From: Euryarchaeota archaeon UBA121
GTDB taxonomy: Archaea > Thermoplasmatota > Poseidoniia > Poseidoniales > Thalassarchaeaceae
DNA length: 5,538 nucleotides
NCBI GenBank assembly: GCA_002499865.1
Contig: DANL01000013.1
Span: 1 to 5,538, forward strand
Direction: 5' to 3'
Position numbers and translations under genes: made by a program. The notes under the pieces were generated by a model. That model was not told where the DNA came from and searched no databases. It saw nothing but the letters and a program-made list of their open reading frames with translations. Positions within the stretch are counted from its first letter, which is position 1, and each line of letters starts with the position of its first letter. Shown in pieces: positions 1 through 5,344 of the stretch.

Positions 1-59
1 GCGAAGCACTACGCACTGGGACCTAAACCCAGCCCCTTTGACCACTCGGGTACCCCTGC
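1..59 (-). tRNA. tRNA-Leu, anticodon UAG, 5' portion only (cut by window edge)
   Basis: Read on the minus strand, position 59 begins a tRNA: a 7-base 5' acceptor strand GCAGGGG (59-53), T8 and A9 (52-51), a D arm CCC...GGGG with GAGTGGTC in the loop, then the anticodon stem CTGGG/CCCAG (32-28 with 20-16) around the loop TTTAGGT. The anticodon is TAG (25-23), which reads CUA and other CUN leucine codons. After the stem comes the start of a long class II variable arm (GCG 14-12 pairing with CGC 3-1), as expected for leucine. The T arm and the 3' acceptor strand lie left of the window, so completeness and an encoded CCA cannot be judged. The D arm looks archaeal or eukaryotic rather than bacterial. 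I see no convincing TATA box upstream (60-110). Confidence 0.93.
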
Positions 60-152
60 TTGACTCCACGCGGGCACTCATCAGTCAAGAACTCAACGTA
101 TGAGGGGGCAAGTATCGAATAGGGTCTTAACCGGTGTTTGGGGCGACGGGGC

Positions 153-1154
153 ATGGCACGAATCGGAGTGATAGGCCTAGGCAACTGGGGCACGGCATTG
201 GCACGGGTTTGGTGCGAAGATGGTCACAATGTCCTGGGATGGACAATTGAGCAGGAGGTTTACGAGACTCTGATGACTGATTCGGTTAACAAAAAGTACT
301 TGGACGGATATGAAATTCCAGAACTGCAAGTCACAATGGAGCTTTCTGACGTAGTAGAGACTTGTGAGATACTGGTACTCTCCCTTCCTAGTGGAGTCAT
401 ACTGGATATTGTTGATAGGATCGTTCCAAATCTGAGGCCTTCTCAGGTTTTACTTGACCTTGCAAAGGGGCTTGCTCCTGAGGAGGAGGGCGGATCGGGA
501 CTAATATCTGACTCTATCGAGAAGCGTCTTGATGTAGCTGGTAAATCGAACCCAGTTATCGTAATGACTGGCCCAACAATCGCACCAGAGGTGGCCAGAG
601 GGGTCATCACTACAGCTCTCGTAGCGTGTCACGATCAGAGCGTGGCTGAGAGGATATCAGAGAGATTGTCCACTGAGACCCTCTTCTTGGTGGCCGCGGA
701 TGATCCGAATGGTGCCGAGCTCTGGGGAGCGTACAAGAACTGCGTGGCTCTTGCATGTGGGTTGGTAGATGGATTGAAGGAATCTATAGGAGGGGATAAT
801 CTCAAAGCGGCTTTGGTATTAAGGGGATTCAGCGAGGGGATTTCTCTTCTTGGTTCCATGGGAGCGTCCTCGTCCACTGCCTTTGGCCCAGCTGGACTTG
901 GCGACCTGTATGTGACCGCTACAAGTCCAAGGAGCAGGAACAGGACACTCGGAGAGAAGCTTGGATCTGGCAAGAGCCTTGATCAGTCGCTGGAAGAGAT
1001 GCATATGGTGGCAGAAGGAGTGAGGGCCACTAGGATGTTCCTCGCCAGAGCTCCAAAGCTTGGGATTGAAACCCCATTCATTGAGGCATTGGGGGAGCTA
1101 CTAGACGGGGACATCAGGGCAGACGAGGCTGTGAAAAGAATGGTGGAATACTGA
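153..1154 (+). CDS. gpsA: NAD(P)-dependent glycerol-3-phosphate dehydrogenase
   Basis: This cytoplasmic enzyme interconverts dihydroxyacetone phosphate and sn-glycerol 3-phosphate with NAD(P)H, and supplies the backbone for bacterial-type (G3P) glycerolipids. The 333-residue product is complete and normal in length. The N-terminal Rossmann motif GLGNWG is at residues 8-13. The first conserved lysine is in DLAKGL (K105), followed by TGPTIAPEVARG (139-150). The catalytic lysine is K195 in the WGAYKN stretch. The C-terminal substrate domain follows, with NLKAALVLRG (216-225), GPAGLGDL (245-252) and SPRSRNR (258-264). I chose ATG at 153 because the Rossmann strand begins right after it. An in-frame TTG at 138 would add only five unconserved residues. 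No Shine-Dalgarno is clear; a weak TATA-like stretch (125-130) would fit a leaderless transcript. In an archaeon this is the bacterial-type enzyme, not G1P dehydrogenase, so horizontal origin is possible. Confidence 0.95.
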   Translation: MARIGVIGLGNWGTALARVWCEDGHNVLGWTIEQEVYETLMTDSVNKKYLDGYEIPELQVTMELSDVVETCEILVLSLPSGVILDIVDRIVPNLRPSQVLLDLAKGLAPEEEGGSGLISDSIEKRLDVAGKSNPVIVMTGPTIAPEVARGVITTALVACHDQSVAERISERLSTETLFLVAADDPNGAELWGAYKNCVALACGLVDGLKESIGGDNLKAALVLRGFSEGISLLGSMGASSSTAFGPAGLGDLYVTATSPRSRNRTLGEKLGSGKSLDQSLEEMHMVAEGVRATRMFLARAPKLGIETPFIEALGELLDGDIRADEAVKRMVEY

Positions 1155-1205
1155 ATTTCTTCAGAATAGATTGATTTGCCAAATCGCCTCCCAGTATCGA
1201 TTACG

Positions 1206-1427
1206 ATGTCCCTTGAAGCCCTGACAGAATTTGAGAGTCGCCTTATCAGGTGGATTTCATCCTCTGATTTTGTGGAGATACCATGGTCAACCAAGAGGGC
1301 GGCTGAAGCATTCAAGGTTGAGGAGGAGGAGGTTTACCAAGCTCTGGCCTCACTCACAGCAAAGGTACCGGAAAATATCCAGATTTTCTACGAGGATGGT
1401 GCAATCAGGATTGTTGCGGATTCCTAA
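1206..1427 (+). CDS. small hypothetical protein with a predicted winged-helix fold
   Basis: I do not recognise this 73-residue protein as a named family. By eye it reads as one compact domain: helix 1 (about 4-20, EALTEFESRLIRWISS), a short strand (23-27), helix 2 (28-36), a possible recognition helix (38-53), then two strands with a turn (IQIFYE 57-62 and IRIVAD 66-71) that would make the wing. That order suits a winged-helix DNA- or protein-binding domain. It is acidic (EEEE at 39-42), so it may not bind DNA. ATG at 1206 was chosen; an in-frame TTG at 1176 adds ten unstructured residues. No Shine-Dalgarno is seen at either. It starts 51 bases after gpsA on the same strand, so cotranscription is likely, and it converges on the ABC transporter genes. 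Codon use and acidity match the neighbours, which supports a real gene. Confidence 0.62.
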   Translation: MSLEALTEFESRLIRWISSSDFVEIPWSTKRAAEAFKVEEEEVYQALASLTAKVPENIQIFYEDGAIRIVADS

Positions 1428-1431
1428 TATT

Positions 1432-1446
1432 ATCGCAAACCGCGAT
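1432..1446. other. small hairpin between convergent genes
   Basis: A perfect 5-bp inverted repeat, ATCGC-AAACC-GCGAT, lies in the 41-base gap between the stop of the small winged-helix gene and the stop of the permease gene. It could form a stem-loop in transcripts from either side. There is no T-run on either strand, so a termination role is only a guess. Confidence 0.25.
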
Positions 1447-1468
1447 TGAAGAGGTTCCTCCACCAGCT

Positions 1469-2380
1469 CTACCTGTCGGAGAGATCGTCCGCCTCGTTAG
1501 CACTGCTAAAGATTCCAAGGAAGACTTCGGACCATGAGGGGATTCTAAGGTCGTCTTCCTCATTGAAGAAAGACCTTGCATATATCGAAAGGAAGTCAAT
1601 AATTAGAACCACTAGGAAGATTATCAGAAGATACGCTACGACCTTGTCGTATTGTAGGAACCTTAGGTACAAGTCGATGTAATACCCAATTCCTCCTGCT
1701 CCTACGATACCAATAATTGTTCCAGATCTGAAGTTATACTCGAATAGAAAGATTGAGTGGGAAATGAGGTCGTTTGCTGATTCGGGCACTACCACATTCA
1801 GGGCCGTCTCATACTTGTTCAGACCCATTGCTTGTGCTGCTTCCAAGGGAGTCTTGTTCAGACCCTCCATTGCCTCGTACCAAAGTTTACCCAGGTATCC
1901 TACAGTATACACAGTCATTGCCAGAACTCCAGAAAGTGGCCCCATGCCAATTAGAATAACGAAGAATATGGCCCAGATAAGACTAGGTAAACTCCTAAAT
2001 GCAGATAGGATAAATCTTGACGAGTAGGATAGCCACCTTGGACTGAGGTTTCGAGCGGCTGCTAGAGATAGTGGCAAAGACAGTGCCATCCCAAATACTG
2101 TAGCTACAAACGCTATTTTGATTGTCTCTATGACTCCTATCCATGCGGTAGAGCAGGTGAACTCAAAGGGATACCTCGCAGTGCATACTGGGTACACTTG
2201 TGGCTCGAGAACACTCCAGTCAGGGGGCCAAAGTGACTGATAGAAGAAATTTTTCAGGTTTCCAAAGCCTCCAGTGAGCCTGCCCCAATCGCTCACCATT
2301 CCATTCAGAACTAGGAAGGCGAGTATTAGTGAAATCATGAATGTGCTAGCTATGATTTTACCATCGATTGCAGTCTTCAC
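1469..2380 (-). CDS. phnE: PhnE-like ABC transporter permease
   Basis: Membrane subunit of an ABC importer, in the phosphonate/phosphite permease family. The product has 303 residues, longer than the roughly 260 usual in the family as I recall. Hydrophobic segments are near 8-26, 81-106, 124-147, 150-165 and 245-268. The EAA loop that docks on the ATPase is at 169-199 (EAMEGLNKTPLEAAQAMGL then VVVPES). The family signature FRSGTIIGIVGAGGIG is at 217-232. Two parts are extra: an outside loop of about 50 residues after the first membrane segment with cysteines at 66 and 76, and an acidic tail (271-303). The start is GTG at 2380, which overlaps the ATPase stop as GTGA and has a near-perfect Shine-Dalgarno just upstream, so the two are translationally coupled. 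Substrate cannot be read from the permease; the gene symbol reflects family only. Confidence 0.9.
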   Translation of the reverse strand: MKTAIDGKIIASTFMISLILAFLVLNGMVSDWGRLTGGFGNLKNFFYQSLWPPDWSVLEPQVYPVCTARYPFEFTCSTAWIGVIETIKIAFVATVFGMALSLPLSLAAARNLSPRWLSYSSRFILSAFRSLPSLIWAIFFVILIGMGPLSGVLAMTVYTVGYLGKLWYEAMEGLNKTPLEAAQAMGLNKYETALNVVVPESANDLISHSIFLFEYNFRSGTIIGIVGAGGIGYYIDLYLRFLQYDKVVAYLLIIFLVVLIIDFLSIYARSFFNEEDDLRIPSWSEVFLGIFSSANEADDLSDR

Positions 2381-3081
2381 ATGTTCACCTCCATGGCTTT
2401 CGTACCCTTGACGAATGGATTTATCCTACCATCGTCAATGACTAGTAGCTTATCCGCCATCATCTTGGCCCTGGATATATCGTGCTCAACAACAATCAAT
2501 GCGGCTTTACTTTCCCTCACATAATCGGTGACTGCTTCCAAAACAGAGGTCAGTGTCTCCTCGTCCAACTCACTAAGGAATTCATCTGCGAGAATCAGCT
2601 TTGGCCTCTGTGCTAGAGTTCGTGCTGTTGCTACCCTCCTCTGTTGGCCTCCTGACAGTCTTCTTATCGGTTCAGCAGATTTCTCACTGAGGCCCATTAT
2701 ATCGATGGCTTCGATAGATCTTTGCTGCCTCAGCTTCCTAGATTTGATTCCAGCGCGGGCACCCAATTCTACGTTGTGCTTTACGCTGGCATGCCTGACT
2801 AGGCCTAATTTCTGCGGTATATACCCGAGATGACCGCGCGGTGGTTTTTCTGGCATTATGGCCCCACATACTTCTAACCGGCCGGTTATGGGGCTAACTA
2901 GGCCAGCGATTGTTCTGAGTAGGGTCGATTTTCCTATTCCCGATGGCCCGGCGATTGCTACTATCTCTCCTGGGAAAACCTCTAGATTGGGGATATTAAC
3001 GAGAGAGTCCGAAGGGTGGTAGCCTATTGCCACATCCCTCAATATCAATAATGGCTCGTTCAAATCGGCATCTGTCTGCAT
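2377..3081 (-). CDS. phnC: PhnC-like ABC transporter ATP-binding protein
   Basis: Cytoplasmic ATPase that powers the importer with the PhnE-like permease. All motifs of an active nucleotide-binding domain are present in the 234 residues: Walker A GPSGIGKST (45-53), Q-loop Q90 in GYIPQ, signature LSGGQQ (142-147), Walker B KLILADEF (161-168) with catalytic E167, D-loop near SELD (170-173) and H-loop H200. The overall pattern fits PhnC and close importer ATPases, though the family cannot be fixed from motifs alone; the adjoining PhnE-like permease and PhnD-like binding protein support it. The ATG at 3081 has GAGGGGG five bases upstream. The gene overlaps the permease start by 4 bases. It lies 79 bases downstream of the binding-protein gene, with a promoter-like element in between, so it may be transcribed from its own start as well as by read-through. 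Confidence 0.92.
   Translation of the reverse strand: MQTDADLNEPLLILRDVAIGYHPSDSLVNIPNLEVFPGEIVAIAGPSGIGKSTLLRTIAGLVSPITGRLEVCGAIMPEKPPRGHLGYIPQKLGLVRHASVKHNVELGARAGIKSRKLRQQRSIEAIDIMGLSEKSAEPIRRLSGGQQRRVATARTLAQRPKLILADEFLSELDEETLTSVLEAVTDYVRESKAALIVVEHDISRAKMMADKLLVIDDGRINPFVKGTKAMEVNM
2385..2392 (-). promoter_or_regulatory. Shine-Dalgarno of the permease gene
   Basis: The minus strand reads GGAGGTGA, ending four bases before the GTG start at 2380. This matches the archaeal 16S rRNA 3' tail (anti-SD CACCTCC) over eight bases. It decides in favour of GTG, because the neighbouring ATG at 2382 is in the ATPase frame and is followed immediately by a stop codon. Confidence 0.85.
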
Positions 3082-3086
3082 AACTG

Positions 3087-3093
3087 CCCCCTC
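3087..3093 (-). promoter_or_regulatory. Shine-Dalgarno of the ATPase gene
   Basis: GAGGGGG on the minus strand, five bases before the ATG at 3081. It shares the GAGG core of the archaeal Shine-Dalgarno and sits at normal spacing. It implies a transcript with a short leader rather than a leaderless one. Confidence 0.6.
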
Positions 3094-3101
3094 AATACAG
3101 A

Positions 3102-3117
3102 TTTAGGCGCTCCTAAA
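3102..3117. promoter_or_regulatory. operator-like inverted repeat TTTAGG-N4-CCTAAA
   Basis: A perfect 6-bp inverted repeat with the 4-base spacer CGCT lies directly downstream, in the minus direction, of the TATA-like box at 3119-3128. It ends about five bases before the expected transcription start near 3097. A protein bound here would block polymerase recruitment or start, the usual way archaeal repressors work. The half-site TTAGG/CCTAA is like the core recognised by DtxR-family metalloregulators (DtxR, IdeR, SirR), although the spacing differs among them. It could instead form an RNA hairpin if the binding-protein transcript reads through. Confidence 0.5.
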
Positions 3118-3118
3118 C

Positions 3119-3128
3119 CCATATATGG
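3119..3128 (-). promoter_or_regulatory. TATA-like box for the ATPase-permease pair
   Basis: CCATATATGG, an AT-rich core in the 79-base gap between the binding-protein stop and the ATPase start. Archaeal TATA boxes centre about 26 bases before the start site, which puts transcription start near 3097 and gives a leader of about 16 bases carrying the GAGGGGG Shine-Dalgarno. A purine-rich BRE is not obvious upstream. Its own promoter would allow the importer core to be controlled separately from the binding protein. Confidence 0.45.
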
Positions 3129-3160
3129 TATTGATGGATTTAAGATTGTGAGGGCGAGCC

Positions 3161-5293
3161 TCATTCGTCATTAGCAAGGTGGCTTTCAATGACCTCGAAA
3201 GCTCCTGGCACCAACATCAAATTGTCTGAGAATTGTCCCAAATGGCCCTGAGAAGTGACTCTAGCCACTCCCGAGCCCTCGAGAATATTCTTCAAGATCT
3301 CATCACCACAACTTTCCTTAGGTATTTCATAGAAGACCTTGTGCACTGAAATATCATAGCAACCAGTGTATGTTCCCATTCCCGGTCGAGAGTAGTTTTC
3401 AAGATACATATCGTAATTCATATCAATTAGAGCATTGATTATCGAGGCCCTACTTCTAGTGTCAAGTAGTTCCGGATTATACATGACAGAAGTCGTAGGA
3501 ATTATTGCTATTCCTCCGATAGAGGTGTAGTTATCTGTTCCCAAGCACCAATCCGAATTGTCTCCCGAGTGATTAGTACAGTGCTCTTCAATAAAATTCT
3601 CATCGACAAAGGCGATTTGTCCGTAGTCTTCGGAAATACACCTGATTGCTCCAGATTCTCCATAGTATGATTCATCAGGATTGGGGATGGCCGAGTCCTC
3701 ACTGAAGTGCGACCTAACTAGATCCTCCAGACTAATAGATCCAGAGTCTTCATGCATAACCAAATATCCATTGCTAATCATATGAGATAGTGGTGCGATC
3801 AAACTACTGTAGGGGTCGGTTCCTGTATGGCATGAGACCATACCTGCGATAAGATCGAAAGGATTGGTCGATTCATCATTATCTGTAGTGTACGAGGCTA
3901 ATTCACTATCTGAAAGAGCCCATCCAGAAACCTGTGAGGAGAGTGTTTGGTCGTCGTTCTGTATGGCGGCAAGTACTGCTAATCCCCTCATTTTCCAACC
4001 AACTACTGACGCCAAGTGTCCCGTAAATGCCAAGTGAGCGTCGCCAGATTCCAATGAGCTTATGGCCTCCAAATCTGAATCGACATGGATTACAGAGACA
4101 TTCACTCCTAGCTCGCTACTGAGGAAGTCTGCTAGAAGAGACGGGTCTTTATCCGTCCCATTAGTAGATTCTGAGGTTTGGAAAGCTATCCTTAACTCCT
4201 CGAGAGAAATAGTGATCTCTTCTTCATCCTTGTCGTCTACATAGTAAGCTGAAATTCCCGGGATACTAGATACAAAGGAGGAGTATATCCCCAAATGATC
4301 ATCTGAGTTTGTCTCAACCACGCCCATCGTTCCGAACGTGTTGAATAACACGTCGGAGGAGTCTTGCTCTTCGCCCAAGGACATTAGCAGATTAGTGATA
4401 TCACTGATACTTTCGTTTTGGAGATAGTCTGGGTTGTAGACGAAAACATCACTTGGAGCCTTTGCGAAAGATGGCAAGGCTACGTACCTGCTATTCTCCA
4501 GGCACCAATCCTCCCTCTGATCTATTTCATCCTCGGGACAGTAGTCAGAGATTGTATTGTCCTTGACGAATGCAATCTGTCCTGCACCTTCGGAAAGGCA
4601 CTTCAATGCGCCCGATAAACCGTAGTAAGGAGTTCCCGGATCAGGAATGGATGAGGAATCAGAGAAAAATCCATGAATTGTCCCTCTAAGTGATTCAATA
4701 TCATTTGGATCACCGAGGACGTTTGCATATCCTAGCCCCAGAAGGAAGCCCATTGGAAGCATCATTCCGACTGATTCCAACCAGCCTGTGTGACAAGAGG
4801 TCTTGCCCTCCATCAGTGAGAAGGGGTTGGTGAGTGGATCTGAATCCAAATGCGCGATAGCAATTTCACTATCGTCAAGGACCCATGCATGAGCATTATA
4901 GTAAGATCTTCCATCGGACTTCTGATCGGCGGCTAGTACCTCTAATCCATATTGATTCCAGCCAATCCAAGCATTGCCACTGTCCATGTAAGCTATGTCA
5001 ACATTGCCAAATCTGAGCGCCTCTAACATGGCTACCTTGGAATCTACTGTGTATATTGAAACGTCAAAATTGGTATTCTTGGAGATATGGTCGGCGAGTA
5101 TTTCCGGGTTCGTGCCTGATTCCAACATATCAGCTGATACTTCGTAAGCAATTACAAGAGAGGTTCTTTCCTGGTCTCCTTCTTCATCTCCAATACACCC
5201 TGAAATAACGCAAGATAAGAGGAGAATTGAGATCGTCTGTGCCAGAATCTTTGTCCTTAGGAGATGGACTGATGAGCGCTCGTGTACTATCAT
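3161..5293 (-). CDS. bilobal transferrin-like / PhnD-like substrate-binding lipoprotein of an ABC importer
   Basis: Extracytoplasmic solute-binding protein, anchored by lipid, that would feed the PhnC/PhnE-like importer encoded downstream. Numbered from ATG 5293 it has 710 residues, about twice a PhnD. A basic n-region and hydrophobic stretch (14-31) lead to the lipobox VISGC with C33, then an acidic linker. Lobe 1 (about 45-353) and lobe 2 (about 366-703) are homologous. Each has the PhnD-like start (VDS, then DIAY or HLAF), SCHTG (166-170 and 487-491), YYG-SGA--C (223-232 and 543-552), GQIAFV (238-243 and 558-563) and a later cysteine pair (252/264 and 572/583). These central stretches closely match animal transferrin lobes as I remember them. 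Of the transferrin iron ligands, lobe 1 keeps Asp (D104) and Tyr (Y132), has Leu for the second Tyr (L226) and Asp for His (D282); lobe 2 has none. Start: ATG 5344 would put the lipobox at residue 50, too deep. ATG 5293 fits a signal peptide and a leaderless start. Substrate is unknown: oxyanion or metal-anion complex. Confidence 0.88.
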   Translation of the reverse strand: MIVHERSSVHLLRTKILAQTISILLLSCVISGCIGDEEGDQERTSLVIAYEVSADMLESGTNPEILADHISKNTNFDVSIYTVDSKVAMLEALRFGNVDIAYMDSGNAWIGWNQYGLEVLAADQKSDGRSYYNAHAWVLDDSEIAIAHLDSDPLTNPFSLMEGKTSCHTGWLESVGMMLPMGFLLGLGYANVLGDPNDIESLRGTIHGFFSDSSSIPDPGTPYYGLSGALKCLSEGAGQIAFVKDNTISDYCPEDEIDQREDWCLENSRYVALPSFAKAPSDVFVYNPDYLQNESISDITNLLMSLGEEQDSSDVLFNTFGTMGVVETNSDDHLGIYSSFVSSIPGISAYYVDDKDEEEITISLEELRIAFQTSESTNGTDKDPSLLADFLSSELGVNVSVIHVDSDLEAISSLESGDAHLAFTGHLASVVGWKMRGLAVLAAIQNDDQTLSSQVSGWALSDSELASYTTDNDESTNPFDLIAGMVSCHTGTDPYSSLIAPLSHMISNGYLVMHEDSGSISLEDLVRSHFSEDSAIPNPDESYYGESGAIRCISEDYGQIAFVDENFIEEHCTNHSGDNSDWCLGTDNYTSIGGIAIIPTTSVMYNPELLDTRSRASIINALIDMNYDMYLENYSRPGMGTYTGCYDISVHKVFYEIPKESCGDEILKNILEGSGVARVTSQGHLGQFSDNLMLVPGAFEVIESHLANDE
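3185..5161 (-). repeat. internal duplication: two tandem binding lobes in one protein
   Basis: Lobe 1 is encoded at about 4235-5161 and lobe 2 at about 3185-4198. Counted in residues, matching motifs are 321 apart from the VDS stretch to SCHTG with no gap over some 100 residues, then 320 apart at YYG and GQIAFV, 319 at DWC and YNP, and 351 at the final GHL/DHL stretch. The last jump marks an insertion of about 32 residues in lobe 2. The divergence is at protein level; I see no long nucleotide repeat, so the duplication is old. Confidence 0.85.
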
Positions 5294-5312
5294 GGTGATC
5301 GCTGAAAAGATT

Positions 5313-5320
5313 GGTATATG
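5313..5320 (-). promoter_or_regulatory. TATA-like box for the binding-protein gene
   Basis: The minus strand reads CATATACC, preceded by the purine-rich GAAAGAG that could act as BRE. Its centre is about 24 bases before the ATG at 5293, so transcription would begin at or very near the start codon. That fits the absence of a Shine-Dalgarno there and supports a leaderless message starting at 5293 rather than translation from 5344, which lies upstream of this box. Confidence 0.42.
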
Positions 5321-5344
5321 GACTCTTTCAAATGCAATTATCAT

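Noticed and set aside
635..1315. Minus-strand open frames antisense to gpsA and the small gene
   Set aside because: They are overlapped by a clear conserved gene, have no homology signal or start signals, and their composition is that of a shadow frame.
1231..1449. Alternative plus-strand frame over the small winged-helix gene
   Set aside because: Its translation is rich in Arg, Trp and His without secondary-structure pattern, unlike the acidic neighbours; the other frame has ordered helices and strands.
1432..1460. Intrinsic terminators between the convergent genes (hairpin 1432-1446 and GAGG-TT-CCTC at 1451-1460)
   Set aside because: Stems are only 4-5 bp with no following T-run on either strand.
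3119..3128. CCATATATGG palindrome as a protein-binding operator
   Set aside because: Its position relative to the ATPase start and its AT core are better explained as a TATA box, which can be palindromic by chance.
3161..5293. H333 and H684 (DDHLG and QGHLG) as the transferrin iron-binding His
   Set aside because: They lie about 50 residues too far along. The transferrin His249 stretch (VPSHTVV) aligns instead with APSDVFV, so the position is Asp in lobe 1 and Thr in lobe 2.
5294..5344. Upstream ATG at 5344 as start of the binding protein, adding 17 residues
   Set aside because: It would put the lipobox cysteine at residue 50, has no Shine-Dalgarno, and lies upstream of the TATA-like box at 5313-5320. 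ATG 5293 gives a normal signal peptide.
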